DNA from: SMWD01 sp002729875
GTDB taxonomy: Bacteria > Pseudomonadota > Gammaproteobacteria > Steroidobacterales > GCA-2729495
Direction of reading: 5' to 3'
DNA length: 64,000 bases
Assembly (NCBI GenBank): GCA_036010905.1
Contig: DASCMH010000013.1
Location: forward strand, 22,949-86,948
Every line of letters begins with the position of its first letter. The first letter of the stretch is position 1. Positions 51,732 to 61,860 of this stretch are shown one piece after another. A program made the position numbers and the translations under genes. A model generated the notes under the pieces. It made no database searches. It had not been told where the DNA came from and saw only the letters and a program-made list of their open reading frames with translations.

Positions 51732-52688
51732 TCAGACGAGACGTTCGGCGATAAACCGTCTGACCTGCCCCGAAGCATCAGGGTGCAGACAATCAAATTC
51801 AGCTGCGCCGGGCGCGGAACGCATCCAGGTCAGCTGGCGTTTGACCAGTCGCCGGGTCGCAACCACCGCGCGACGCGCCGCTTCCTGCTGATCGTATTGA
51901 TTCTCCAGGCAAGCCCAAATCTGTCTGTAACCGACAGCACGCATTGCCGGACTATCGGCAGTCATACGTGGCAGCGAACGTAATTGTTCAACTTCCTGCA
52001 CTAATCCATCTGCCAGCATGCTATCAAACCGCTGCGCAACCCGGTCGTGCAGCACTTTGCGATCGGACGGCAACAGCGCAACACGCAAAAAATCAAAATC
52101 AGCTGGTTCCGCATCACTGCGCGCGTGTAAATCCGACAACCGCTCACCAGTCAGCTGGATAACCTCCAGTGCACGCTGAATGCGCTGACTATCGGTTGGT
52201 TTGATGCGGGTCGCAATCACTGGATCCAGAGTCGCCAGTTCCGCGTGCAGTGCCGCCCAACCCTCACGCTCGGCGCGCGCATCTATTTGTGCCCGTACTT
52301 CAGCATCGGCAGCCGGCAATACAGCAAGACCCTGCTCGAGGGCCCGAAAATACAAAAATGTTCCGCCCACCAGCAACGGAAATCGGCCGGCGGCCAGAAT
52401 ATGCTCTATTTCATTTAATGCATCTTCACGAAAACGTCCCGCAGAATATGTTTCCCATGGGTCCAGGATATCAACCAGCCGATGCGGTACCCGGGACAGA
52501 ATATCGGCGGAAGGTTTTGCCGTGCCGATATTCATGTATCTGTAAACCATCGCCGAATCAACGCTGACAATATCGAAGGGAAAATGCTCGGCCAGGTGCA
52601 GGGCGACATCTGTCTTACCCGCGGCAGTCGGGCCAAGCAAACAAACAACCACGGGTTTTCTACCGGTGGACATGGGTGATGCGTTCAC
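51732..52688 (-). CDS. miaA: tRNA dimethylallyltransferase MiaA
   Basis: Adds the dimethylallyl group to A37 of tRNAs reading UNN codons. A GTG start at 52688 overlaps the mutL stop by 4 bp and gives 318 residues; an ATG at 52673 is a common alternative. P-loop GPTAAGKT (19-26), then VSVDSAMVYRYMNIGTAKPS and LVGGTFLYFRAL are family signatures. Confidence 0.96.
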   Translation of the reverse strand: MNASPMSTGRKPVVVCLLGPTAAGKTDVALHLAEHFPFDIVSVDSAMVYRYMNIGTAKPSADILSRVPHRLVDILDPWETYSAGRFREDALNEIEHILAAGRFPLLVGGTFLYFRALEQGLAVLPAADAEVRAQIDARAEREGWAALHAELATLDPVIATRIKPTDSQRIQRALEVIQLTGERLSDLHARSDAEPADFDFLRVALLPSDRKVLHDRVAQRFDSMLADGLVQEVEQLRSLPRMTADSPAMRAVGYRQIWACLENQYDQQEAARRAVVATRRLVKRQLTWMRSAPGAAEFDCLHPDASGQVRRFIAERLV

Positions 52689-54457
52689 CGACCGCGGGAA
52701 AACAGTCGATCCAGCTCCTGTTTCGTCAGCACAGTCCAGGTCGGGCGGCCATGGTTACACTGGCCGCTCCGCTCGGTGGCTTCCATATCACGCAACAAAG
52801 CATTCATTTCAGCGGCAGACAGCTGACGATTTGCCCGCACCGAACCATGACAGGCCATCTCGGCAAGCACCGCATCGACCAGGTCCTGCACACGGGCACT
52901 GGCTCCATGCTCACGGAGGTCGCTGAGCAAGTCGCGCAACAGTTGTTCCGGATCAGCGCCGGTTAACAACGTCGGCATCGAACGCAGTGTCAATTGCGCC
53001 GGCCCGGTACGGTCAACAGCAACACCCACCCGCTTTAAAACCGCAGAATGCTGTTCCGCAAGATCCGCCTCATTTTCTGCCACGGCCACCGCCTGCGGTA
53101 CCAACAAGGGTTGTATTTGCAGGTCGGCGCCATGCACCGCGATTTTAAGTTTTTCGTAGGTCACCCGTTCATGTGCTGCGTGAGCATCAACGATAACCAG
53201 GCCATCACTATTCTGAGCAAGCACGAAGGCGCCATGAAGATGCGCCAACGCATATCCCAGCGGTGGCATCTCTGCAGACTCGCGTGCCAGGTCGCTATTT
53301 GCAGACGCCTGACCCTTGGTGACCAGGTCGGCATAGGCATCAAGCTCCGCACGCCCCGCACCCAGCGGCAGACCTGCCTGGCTACGCAGCGTGTGACCGG
53401 AAATCCGCGCATCAGTGTGCGCCACCGGCGCTAAAGAGGTTGCCGGCATGCCCTCACCGGTCACCGTTTCAGCCAGGGCCGCAGCAATGCTGCGGCGAAT
53501 AAAGTCATGAATGGAACGGCTGTCACGAAACCGGACCTCCTGCTTGGTCGGATGCGCATTTACATCAACCAGCACCGGATCCATATCAAGAAACAAGACG
53601 AAAGCCGGTTGGCGACCGGACAACAAAACATCACGGTAACCGGCACGCACCGCGTGGCTGATAACCCGATCCCGTACTGAGCGCCCGTTGAGAAAGAAAT
53701 ACTGCAGATCAGGCTGTGCACGGGAAAAGCTTGGGCGAGCAATCCACCCGTAAAGCCGAAACCCGCCTGCTTCATGCTCTAAAGCTACAGCATGATCAAC
53801 AAATACCTGGCCACAGATTCGCGCCAGTCGCTGCTCTTTCTCAGCAACAGACGTTGCAACCGGAACATCAAGCACAATTTTCCCGTTATGCGTCAACCGT
53901 AATGCTGCGGAAAACCGGCTCAACGCAATTTGCTCGGCAACCTTCCGGATATGCGTGAATTCGGTTCTCTCGGTCTTGAGAAATCGCCGTCTGGCCGGTG
54001 TGTTGTAAAAAAGATCACGGACTTCAACCGAGGTGCCAGTCGGATGCGCCGCCGGCTCCACTGCCTGCGGTTCGCCACTGTCAGTTTCAACCGACCAGGC
54101 CAAATCGGCATCACGCTGACACGACACGAGACGCAACCGCGATACCGAGGCGATACTCGGCAACGCTTCACCGCGAAAACCCAGCGAGGCAATCCTCTCC
54201 AGATCCTCGAGGCTGGCAATCTTGCTGGTGGCATGCCGGGCCAGCGCCAGGGATAAATCATCCCGCCTGATCCCGCCGCCATTGTCACGAACCCGGCACA
54301 ATTTCATCCCACCCTGCTCAATATCCAGCTCGATCCGACTGGCCCCGGCATCCAGACTATTTTCAAGCAACTCTTTGGCCACCGAAGCCGGCCGCTCAAC
54401 GACCTCACCGGCGGCGATCTGATTAATCAGTTGAGGTGGCAGGTGATGAATAGACAT
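52685..54457 (-). CDS. mutL: DNA mismatch repair protein MutL (endonuclease type)
   Basis: A 590-residue GHKL ATPase linking MutS recognition to strand incision. N-terminal motifs: VAKELLENSLDAGASRIE, DNGGGI and GFRGEALPSI. The C-terminal domain carries D424-A-HAAHE430-RVTYE435, a fit to the D-x-HA-x2-E-x4-E metal site of nicking MutL proteins, plus ACHGSVRA and a CNHGRPTW zinc-like motif near the C-terminus. E. coli MutL lacks these and depends on MutH. Order amiC-mutL-miaA matches E. coli. Confidence 0.95.
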   Translation of the reverse strand: MSIHHLPPQLINQIAAGEVVERPASVAKELLENSLDAGASRIELDIEQGGMKLCRVRDNGGGIRRDDLSLALARHATSKIASLEDLERIASLGFRGEALPSIASVSRLRLVSCQRDADLAWSVETDSGEPQAVEPAAHPTGTSVEVRDLFYNTPARRRFLKTERTEFTHIRKVAEQIALSRFSAALRLTHNGKIVLDVPVATSVAEKEQRLARICGQVFVDHAVALEHEAGGFRLYGWIARPSFSRAQPDLQYFFLNGRSVRDRVISHAVRAGYRDVLLSGRQPAFVLFLDMDPVLVDVNAHPTKQEVRFRDSRSIHDFIRRSIAAALAETVTGEGMPATSLAPVAHTDARISGHTLRSQAGLPLGAGRAELDAYADLVTKGQASANSDLARESAEMPPLGYALAHLHGAFVLAQNSDGLVIVDAHAAHERVTYEKLKIAVHGADLQIQPLLVPQAVAVAENEADLAEQHSAVLKRVGVAVDRTGPAQLTLRSMPTLLTGADPEQLLRDLLSDLREHGASARVQDLVDAVLAEMACHGSVRANRQLSAAEMNALLRDMEATERSGQCNHGRPTWTVLTKQELDRLFSRGR

Positions 54458-54611
54458 AACGGTATTCCAAGGACAGTTTACTTATATAGCAATCAGATTA
54501 CCGCAGCAACGGAGCGCAGCTTGCTGCATTTCGGAACGATAACTGACGCAAGGATACCTCCCGGGGAGAGGCCTGACCGGGCGAAATCACTCTCAGGATA
54601 AAATGCGGGGG

Positions 54612-56063
54612 TCAGATATCGTGGATCTGAGTAATGTGCAGGACGCGACCAATGACAATCTTGTCGTTACTCAGATTGTTCTCAGATTGAATTTTCCGAA
54701 CCGGCACCCGATAACGATTGGCAATGCCGCTCAGTGTGTCGCCGCGACGAATCACGTGCACGACCGTGCGAACCGGTCGCTTGCTCTTGACCTGCGCCAT
54801 CCGTGAGCCCGGCGGTGGATTGGCCCTGAAGTAAGCCCGAATACCGTCATACATCGCGGCCGCAAATTTGTCCCGATAATCACGGCTGCCGAGGTTGCTT
54901 TCATCGTGCGGATTAGAGATAAAAGCCGTCTCTATCAACACGGAAGGAACATCCGGCGATTTAAGAACGAGAAATGGCGCCTGTTGCACCTTACCCTTGC
55001 GAACCGCCGTGACCTGACGAATGTTCTCAAGTATCTCAGTACCTACATCGATGCTTGCGCTCAAAGAAAAATTCTGTGACAAATCAAGCAGGACGGAAGC
55101 CACCATCGGATCCTTGTCATCAAGACTGACGCCGCCGCGCAGGTCAGCTGCATTCTCACGATCCGCCAGTCGCTTGGATGCCTCGTCCGTGGCACCTTGT
55201 GATGACAGCACATAGACCGTCGCACCATGAACCCGACGGTCGCTGAAAGCATCGGCATGAATTGAAATAAACAAATCCGCCTCGGCAGCGCGTGCAGACT
55301 CCATACGCTGACGCAACTGCAAAAACCGATCATCGTCACGCGTCAGGAAAGCGCGCATATTCGGATCCGCATCAATCCTGCTGGCAAGTTGCTGGCTAAG
55401 ATACAGCACGACATTTTTTTCCAGAATGCCGGTCGGCCCTTGCGCGCCCGGATCCTTGCCACCGTGACCCGCATCAATGGCAATAACAATATTCCTGCCG
55501 GTTGGTTTTTGCTCATTGATCTGCGCACCAGACAGCGGAGCTTGTTTGACAATTTGCCGTGCCCCAAGCGGCAGTAAATCGACAACCAGCCGGTCGCCTT
55601 TATTACCATTCGGCACCAACATGAAACTCCGGGGCTTAGCCGGGCTTGCCATATCAAGGACGATACGGGCCGAATCATTCACTCGGTTGGCGCCGCGAAT
55701 TTGTTGCACGGATCCTGTGCCGGCCGGCAGCGGCAGTGCTGATCGCTCAATATGACCCGACTCGATGTCGATAACGACACGATGCGGTTTGGAGAGCATG
55801 AAAACCTTATGTTCGACACGCCGACTCAGATCGATTACTACCCGAGTCTTACCGTCTTGCGAGGCCATACGCACTGCTTTGATTTGCGCCGATCCCGCAT
55901 GAACCGGAACGGTGAGCAAGGCTGCAAGCCCTGCAACAACGCATCCTGGCAACATCAGCCGCGAGTAACCGAATCCCGGGCCAGAAAATAATCCGGACAA
56001 CATACGCCTAACCCACAAAAACGAAGCATATTGGCACCTGCTCAACAGGCGAAATATGAACAT
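54612..56063 (-). CDS. N-acetylmuramoyl-L-alanine amidase (AmiB/AmiC type) with LysM
   Basis: Periplasmic cell-division amidase. I choose the ATG at 56063 (483 residues), with AAGG just upstream; a GTG at 56096 is a longer alternative. A signal peptide ends near PVHAGSA, an AMIN domain (about 50-150) targets the septum, and the Amidase_3 zinc domain follows with IAIDAGHGGKDPGA, LFISIHADAF and VLIETAFISNPHDES. A C-terminal LysM repeat (HVIRRGDTLSGIANRYRVPV) binds peptidoglycan. In E. coli the gene here is amiB. The symbol is left open because AMIN plus LysM occurs in both. Confidence 0.93.
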   Translation of the reverse strand: MFIFRLLSRCQYASFLWVRRMLSGLFSGPGFGYSRLMLPGCVVAGLAALLTVPVHAGSAQIKAVRMASQDGKTRVVIDLSRRVEHKVFMLSKPHRVVIDIESGHIERSALPLPAGTGSVQQIRGANRVNDSARIVLDMASPAKPRSFMLVPNGNKGDRLVVDLLPLGARQIVKQAPLSGAQINEQKPTGRNIVIAIDAGHGGKDPGAQGPTGILEKNVVLYLSQQLASRIDADPNMRAFLTRDDDRFLQLRQRMESARAAEADLFISIHADAFSDRRVHGATVYVLSSQGATDEASKRLADRENAADLRGGVSLDDKDPMVASVLLDLSQNFSLSASIDVGTEILENIRQVTAVRKGKVQQAPFLVLKSPDVPSVLIETAFISNPHDESNLGSRDYRDKFAAAMYDGIRAYFRANPPPGSRMAQVKSKRPVRTVVHVIRRGDTLSGIANRYRVPVRKIQSENNLSNDKIVIGRVLHITQIHDI

Positions 56064-56172
56064 AGTCGCCTTACCCCTCGGCCACCGTCTACCCACAAAC
56101 GATGTCTAAAAATCTGCAAGTACTTTCTCAAGCGAAATTATATGGATACAAACTCTTTTACAAGTGTTTTTA

Positions 56173-56640
56173 TCAATTTTTTTGCGATACCAGGGTTTTT
56201 CCTGCCGCCGACAAACCCACCAGTTGCATGGCTCGCCCCTGACCATCGATAGCGAGTTCAACCCGCAGGTCAGCTGCCGGCACTGCGGCGGCACCATTTT
56301 CGGGCCACTCGATCAGCATCAGCATCCTGCTGCCGCACAATTCGGCCAGCGCAAGCGATTCGGCCTCACCCGGTGACCGCAGTCGATACAGGTCGATATG
56401 TGATACCTCAAATCCTGCAATATCATACGGTTCGATCAGCGTATAGGTCGGACTCGGCACACGACCGGTATGGCCCAGGGCCTGCAGAAAACCGCGTACA
56501 AAAGTCGTCTTGCCGGCGCCAAGATCGCCACATAAGTAAATAACCAGCGAATCAATGCCGCCCTCACTAACCGCCCGGGCCAACCGTCCGCCGGCTGCCT
56601 CCATTGCGGCACTGGAATCGAGTTGCATAACGGTATTCAT
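56173..56640 (-). CDS. tsaE: tRNA threonylcarbamoyladenosine biosynthesis ATPase TsaE
   Basis: A 155-residue ATPase of the TsaBDE complex that makes t6A37 in tRNAs reading ANN. Walker A GDLGAGKTT (38-46), SPTYTLIEPY and the DLYRL motif in HIDLYRLRSPGEAE are typical. It lies upstream of amiC in the nnr-tsaE-amiC order. Confidence 0.95.
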   Translation of the reverse strand: MNTVMQLDSSAAMEAAGGRLARAVSEGGIDSLVIYLCGDLGAGKTTFVRGFLQALGHTGRVPSPTYTLIEPYDIAGFEVSHIDLYRLRSPGEAESLALAELCGSRMLMLIEWPENGAAAVPAADLRVELAIDGQGRAMQLVGLSAAGKTLVSQKN

Positions 56641-56697
56641 ACCTCTGCCATCGTCAGGTCGCCCCGCACAAATCTATTCGGCTCACTGGATCTGAAT

Positions 56698-58200
56698 TCA
56701 GAGCGCCGGATTCAACACGGCTGTTAACTCGGCGAACAGGTCGCCGGCCAGCAAACCACGCTGCCCCCGAACGGCTGCCCGGTCACCGGCTACGGCGTGG
56801 GTATAAGCTGCTGCTGCAGCGGCAAACAGGGGTTGCGCGGGCCGCTGGGCAAGAATTCCTGCCACGATGCCGGTCAGCACATCGCCCATGCCGGCGGTTG
56901 CCATCCCCGGATTACCGTGGTCGATCAAGAACGGTAACTCCCCCGCCGCAGCAATTAATGAGCCATGACCCTTGAGGATGCTGACACCGCCGTAACGTGA
57001 ATTGAGTTCCCGCAAAGCACCAGGCCGATCAGCCTGCACATCGGCAGTTGCACAACCGAGTAACACCGCAGCCTCACCAGGGTGCGGTGTCAAAATCCAC
57101 TCATCGCGATGCGTCGCTGTACCGGCCAGCAGGTTTAATGCATCGGCATCAAGAACCTTTGGTTGCGGCGTGCTGATGATGCGCTCCAGTAAACCACGCG
57201 ACCAGTCATCCTGACCCAGCCCCGGACCCACGGCAATAACGCTTGCACGTTCAATCAATTGATCAAGCCCTGACGAGTCACGACCGGTGGCTGAACTCAC
57301 GCCAGTCACCATCAACTCCGCACGACCCGCAGCCACCAACGCCACTCCATCAGGGTGTACCGCCACGCTGACCAACCCGGCGCCACTACGCAAAGCTGCT
57401 TCACCGGCCAGTCTTGCAGCTCCGACCATCCCGCGATTACCGCCGATGATCAGGACATGACCGAAACACCCCTTGTGATCTGTCGCATGTCGCGGCGGCA
57501 ACAGTGCAGCCAGATCATCGGCCTTGAAGCGGCGCAGTGACGGCTCAATGCCCGCAACTGCTGCAAACGGTATCTCAAGATCGTGAAAACGGATCACCCC
57601 AACGTGATCGGGACCGGCACCAAGATAAAACCCCTGTTTCAGACCGACGAAAGTCACCGTCAGTTCAGCGCTGACTGCGCTACCCATTACGGCACCGGTT
57701 TCGGCATTCAGCCCCGACGGTACGTCAATCGCAACCACCGGCAACGATGCCCGGCCAATTGCCTCGATTGCATCACGATAGGCACCGCTGACCGGCCGGT
57801 CTATACCGGTACCCAGCAAGCCATCGACAATCAGGTCAGCAGTAGCCAGCAACCCAGGATCAAACGGCACAGCATGGCCGCCGGCAACCTGAAAATCATG
57901 CCAGGCCCGTTGTGCGTCACCACGCAATTGCTGCGGATCCGTCAACGCAACGGTTGTTACCTCAATGCCGGCGGCATGCGCCAAGCGGGCCACGACATAG
58001 CCGTCACCGCCATTATTCCCTGCACCGCAGGCCACCAGCCACCGCCTGGCACGCGGAAACCGGTCAGCAATATCGGCACAGGCCGCTGTACCGGCCCGGC
58101 ACATCAGCGTATAGCCTTCAATGCCCGCATCCTCGATTGCCGTGCGATCCATTTCACGCACCATGGCCGGCGTATAAACTCGCTTGTCGATGTTCACCAT
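56698..58200 (-). CDS. nnr: Bifunctional NAD(P)H-hydrate repair enzyme
   Basis: A 500-residue fusion of an epimerase (NnrE/YjeF_N, about 10-215; ACGAGNNGGDGYVVARLA) and an ADP-dependent dehydratase (NnrD, about 225-490; HKGCFGHVLIIGGNRGMVGA and GNPGMATAGMGDVLTG) that repairs NADHX and NADPHX. First minus-strand gene of the superoperon, divergent from queG with about 70 bp between. Confidence 0.96.
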   Translation of the reverse strand: MVNIDKRVYTPAMVREMDRTAIEDAGIEGYTLMCRAGTAACADIADRFPRARRWLVACGAGNNGGDGYVVARLAHAAGIEVTTVALTDPQQLRGDAQRAWHDFQVAGGHAVPFDPGLLATADLIVDGLLGTGIDRPVSGAYRDAIEAIGRASLPVVAIDVPSGLNAETGAVMGSAVSAELTVTFVGLKQGFYLGAGPDHVGVIRFHDLEIPFAAVAGIEPSLRRFKADDLAALLPPRHATDHKGCFGHVLIIGGNRGMVGAARLAGEAALRSGAGLVSVAVHPDGVALVAAGRAELMVTGVSSATGRDSSGLDQLIERASVIAVGPGLGQDDWSRGLLERIISTPQPKVLDADALNLLAGTATHRDEWILTPHPGEAAVLLGCATADVQADRPGALRELNSRYGGVSILKGHGSLIAAAGELPFLIDHGNPGMATAGMGDVLTGIVAGILAQRPAQPLFAAAAAAYTHAVAGDRAAVRGQRGLLAGDLFAELTAVLNPAL

Positions 58201-58270
58201 GACGCTGATTATACTGGCAAGATGACTCAGTCACCCCCTTTGTTAGCGATCGATTGCCGGACCTTTGCCC

Positions 58271-59335
58271 ATGGATAACCCACAACATCTTCCCACCGAC
58301 CTGCACCGGCAGATCATGGCCTGGGGCCGCGAACTCGGCTTCCAGCAAATCGGCATCAGCGACATCGACCTCACACAGGCTGAGCGTCGACTTGCAAGCT
58401 GGCTGGCAGCCGGCTATCACGGCGACATGGACTACATGGCCCGTCACGGCAATCGCCGTAGCCGTCCGGCCGAACTCATCGCCAACACTTGCAGCATCAT
58501 CTCGACCCGCATGGATTACCTGCCGATGGACCCGGCCACAGCAGCTGCAGTACTCGACAGCAAAGACCTCGGCTATATCGCCCGTTATGCGCTGGGCCGC
58601 GACTACCACAAGGTGCTGCGACGCCGCCTGCAGAAACTCGCCGACCGCATCACCCAGTCCATCGGCACCTTCGGTTACCGTGCCTTTGTCGACAGTGCGC
58701 CGGTACTCGAAAAGCCATTGGCGGAAAAGGCCGGCCTCGGCTGGATCGGCAAACATACCAACATCGTCAACAAGGATGCCGGTTCATGCTTCCTGCTCGG
58801 GGAGATTTACACCGACCTGCCACTCACCGCTTCGCCCCCGGCCAGCAATCACTGCGGCAGCTGCACCGCCTGCATTGACAGCTGCCCCACCAATGCGATT
58901 ATCGCGCCGTACCAGGTCGATGCGCGACGTTGTATCTCATACCTGACCATTGAATTAAGCGGTTCGATCCCCGTTGAATTTCGCCGAGCCATGGGCAACC
59001 GCATCTTCGGCTGCGACGACTGTCAACTCCATTGCCCATGGAACAAGTTCGCACACCTGACTACAGAACCCGACTTCAACCCCCGGCATAACCTCGATGC
59101 CAGCAACCTGGTCGAACTATTTGCATGGACCCCGGAAGAATGGCAAACCAGGCTGGCCGGCAGCCCGTTACGCCGAGCCGGCTATGCTGGTTGGCTGCGT
59201 AACATTGCTGTAGCACTTGGTAATGCCAAGACCAGTCCGACAACCGTCAGCGCATTAAATACCCGCCGCGAAGACCCATCGGAACTCGTACGGGAACATG
59301 TGAATTGGGCGCTGACGCAGCACAACGCCTGCTAG
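58271..59335 (+). CDS. queG: Epoxyqueuosine reductase QueG
   Basis: Last step of queuosine synthesis in tRNA, reducing epoxyqueuosine with cobalamin and two [4Fe-4S] clusters. The ATG at 58271 (MDNPQHLPTD, 354 residues) is chosen over a TTG two codons upstream. The cluster motifs are CGSCTACIDSCPTNAI and FGCDDCQLHCPWN. A conserved DSAPVLEKPLAEKAGLGW region binds B12. Divergent partner of nnr as in E. coli. Confidence 0.96.
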   Translation: MDNPQHLPTDLHRQIMAWGRELGFQQIGISDIDLTQAERRLASWLAAGYHGDMDYMARHGNRRSRPAELIANTCSIISTRMDYLPMDPATAAAVLDSKDLGYIARYALGRDYHKVLRRRLQKLADRITQSIGTFGYRAFVDSAPVLEKPLAEKAGLGWIGKHTNIVNKDAGSCFLLGEIYTDLPLTASPPASNHCGSCTACIDSCPTNAIIAPYQVDARRCISYLTIELSGSIPVEFRRAMGNRIFGCDDCQLHCPWNKFAHLTTEPDFNPRHNLDASNLVELFAWTPEEWQTRLAGSPLRRAGYAGWLRNIAVALGNAKTSPTTVSALNTRREDPSELVREHVNWALTQHNAC

Positions 59336-59425
59336 ACAACACATTTGCTCAGCACCCCAGACATTCCACCGGGGGGCGATGTGTCCAAGGTGTTTTTCTG
59401 CGTAAACCGTCCAGGGAAAAGACCA

Positions 59426-60283
59426 CTACGAGCCATTAACCTCAAACAGAACATTATCAATCAACCGCGTCTCTCCAAGCCGCGCCGCTGCCAACACGAC
59501 CAGATGCCGGCTGTCTTTATCCGGTACCGACAGGTCTCCGGCCTCGCGTACCTGCAGGTACTCCGGCTTGAATCCGACACGCACGAGTTGTTCGATACAA
59601 CTTTGCTCGAGGTCAACCAGCGCCTTCCCGCTGCCCGGATACTGATCGCGACAGTCACAAACTGTTGCATAGAGTTCAGGAGCCAGTTTGCGTTCATCGT
59701 CAGTCAGGTAACGATTTCGCGAACTCAGTGCAAGGCCGCTCTTCTCACGATAAGTCGGGCCAGCCAATATTTTAATAGGCATATGCAAATCAGCCACCAT
59801 GCGCCTGATAATGGCAAGCTGCTGGTAATCCTTTTGACCGAAGACTGCTACATCCGGAGCGGTGACATTAAACAGCCGATTCACAATAGATGTAACGCCA
59901 TCGAAATGACCGGGTCGATATTCGCCACACAATATTGTCGACAAACCAGGCACTGAGACCGTGGTCATATCGTCCGCCCCGAATGGATATATCTCTTCGT
60001 GATTGGGTGCGAACAAGATATCAACACCGCCGCGCGATAATCTGCGCCGATCGGTATCGAAAGGGCGCGGATAGTCTGCAAAGTCTTCTTGCGGACCAAA
60101 CTGCGTCGGATTGACGAACACACTGGTAACGACACGCTCGGCATACTCACTGGCAAGTTGCACCAGGTTCATATGACCCCGGTGCAAGCCACCCATGGTC
60201 GGTACCAGCGCAACCGTTTCGCCATCCTGCCTGAAACTCTGCAACACCTCACGCAGAGTGCTTATATCGCGGATCGTCTTCAA
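59426..60283 (-). CDS. panC: Pantothenate synthetase
   Basis: Joins pantoate and beta-alanine with ATP to make pantothenate. The length, 285 residues, is normal. HIGH-like PTMGGLHRGHMNLVQLA, FVNPTQFGPQEDFADYPR and VFGQKDYQQLAIIRRM are the active-site signatures, and the KMSKS-like element is in LALSSRNRYL. Located 48 bp behind panB. No panD in the window. Confidence 0.97.
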   Translation of the reverse strand: MKTIRDISTLREVLQSFRQDGETVALVPTMGGLHRGHMNLVQLASEYAERVVTSVFVNPTQFGPQEDFADYPRPFDTDRRRLSRGGVDILFAPNHEEIYPFGADDMTTVSVPGLSTILCGEYRPGHFDGVTSIVNRLFNVTAPDVAVFGQKDYQQLAIIRRMVADLHMPIKILAGPTYREKSGLALSSRNRYLTDDERKLAPELYATVCDCRDQYPGSGKALVDLEQSCIEQLVRVGFKPEYLQVREAGDLSVPDKDSRHLVVLAAARLGETRLIDNVLFEVNGS

Positions 60284-60331
60284 TGCAGACTCAATCTCTC
60301 GTCTCTCTCAATAAGCATATTGAGAGACTGG

Positions 60332-61162
60332 TTACGAAAAACAGTGCTCGGGCGCCGGGTAACTGCGATCCCTGACTGCCCCGACAAAAGATTCAAGTGC
60401 CGCCAGCGCAGAGTCAGAACCCGGCAGGAAATTTTTAACAAAACGCGGCATGCGGCCTTGGGTAAATCCAAGCACATCGTATAAAACAAGAATCTGGCCA
60501 TCGACTTCGGGACCGGCTCCGATACCGATAACCGGAACACTGACGGCCTCGGTCACCGCCCTGCCAAGTTCATTCGGGACACATTCAATCAATACGATGT
60601 CAGCCCCCGCGCCTTCCAGTGCAACCGCATCTTCAACCATCAGTTGCGCATTATCTGAATCACGACCCTGAACCCTGAAGCCACCGATTTTATGTACCGA
60701 CTGTGGTTTGAGTCCGACATGTGCACACACCGGGATGTCATGACGGGCCAGATTCTCAACAATGCCTGTCTGTCCGACACCCCCCTCGAGCTTAACCATC
60801 ATCGCTCCACCTTCCTGCATCAACCGCACAGCATTATCCAGTGCCTGCTGCTCGCCTGAATAACTCATGAATGGCATGTCCGCAACCAGGAACGCACGCC
60901 GCAACCGGCGCGCCACAACGCGGGTATGATAAATAACATCATCCACCGTGACCGGAACGGTTGTATCGTGGCCCTGGATCACCATCCCGAGTGAATCGCC
61001 CACCAGCACCAGATCCACCCCGGCCTGATCTACAAGCGACGCAAAACTGGCATCGTAGGCAGTCAGACAGGCAATCGGCTGGCCGGCACTTTTCATTTTT
61101 ACCAGTGTCGATATATTGACCGGCGGTTCGTCCATTCCGCGCTGTTCAAGCTGTGAATACAT
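60332..61162 (-). CDS. panB: 3-methyl-2-oxobutanoate hydroxymethyltransferase
   Basis: Makes ketopantoate from alpha-ketoisovalerate with methylenetetrahydrofolate. The first ATG at 61162 has AGGAG six bases upstream, so it is taken, giving 276 residues. Metal and substrate residues occur in LVGDSLGMVIQGHDTTVPV, PFMSYS, and VKLEGG; AHVGLKPQSVHKIGGFRVQG is the standard signature. It leads into panC. Confidence 0.97.
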   Translation of the reverse strand: MYSQLEQRGMDEPPVNISTLVKMKSAGQPIACLTAYDASFASLVDQAGVDLVLVGDSLGMVIQGHDTTVPVTVDDVIYHTRVVARRLRRAFLVADMPFMSYSGEQQALDNAVRLMQEGGAMMVKLEGGVGQTGIVENLARHDIPVCAHVGLKPQSVHKIGGFRVQGRDSDNAQLMVEDAVALEGAGADIVLIECVPNELGRAVTEAVSVPVIGIGAGPEVDGQILVLYDVLGFTQGRMPRFVKNFLPGSDSALAALESFVGAVRDRSYPAPEHCFS

Positions 61163-61179
61163 ACTGCGCTCCTGATCGA

Positions 61180-61827
61180 CTATGCCATAGCCGAAACGAT
61201 CGGATTAAAAAAGTGACGACCGCTTTGAATACGGCAAATCTCCTCAAGCAAGACATTGTAGTGTTCATCGTTGTGAATCGGATCAATGGTTGTCGCATTA
61301 ACAATTAACAGCGGCGCAGAATCATAATCATGAAAGAATCTTGCATAGGCTTCATTCAGCCGTTCAAGGTAATGTCGGCTAATACGTTTCTCGTAATCAA
61401 TGCCACGATGCGCGATACGAAACAGTAATGTATCCACAGGCGCTTGCAGGTATACGACAAGATCCGGTTCCGGCAAAGTGATATCCATCGACCTGAACAC
61501 CTGGTCATAGAGATCCAGTTCCTGATGATCCAGGTTGATCTGCGCAAACAGCCGATCCTTTTCCATCAGAAAATCGGCGATATGCGTATCACTGAAAATA
61601 TCTACCTGGCGTAATGCTTCCACCTGCCGCACACGCTGAAACAGAAAGAATAGCTGGGTTGGCAACGCAGCCTCACGCGGATTACGGTAGAAGCGCTCCA
61701 GGAACGGGTTAGCCTCGGCCTGTTCGAGCAGCAATTCACTGTCGAGGCTTTCAGCCAACCGTCTCGCCAGGCTGGTCTTGCCGACGCCGATCGAGCCTTC
61801 GATTACGATATAACGGGATTCGGTCAT
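61180..61827 (-). CDS. Deoxynucleoside kinase family protein
   Basis: A 215-residue P-loop kinase of the deoxyadenosine/deoxyguanosine kinase family: P-loop GSIGVGKT (11-18), ERFYRNP, a lid with RIAHRGIDYEKRISRHYLE (the R-x-R type phosphate-binding arginines) and DLVVYLQAPVDTL. It salvages deoxynucleosides in known members; the specific base cannot be told. Found between folK and panB as in many gammaproteobacteria. Confidence 0.88.
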   Translation of the reverse strand: MTESRYIVIEGSIGVGKTSLARRLAESLDSELLLEQAEANPFLERFYRNPREAALPTQLFFLFQRVRQVEALRQVDIFSDTHIADFLMEKDRLFAQINLDHQELDLYDQVFRSMDITLPEPDLVVYLQAPVDTLLFRIAHRGIDYEKRISRHYLERLNEAYARFFHDYDSAPLLIVNATTIDPIHNDEHYNVLLEEICRIQSGRHFFNPIVSAMA

Positions 61828-61860
61828 TATTGTTATTTCTTTGCAGCCTTATCGTTGTAA

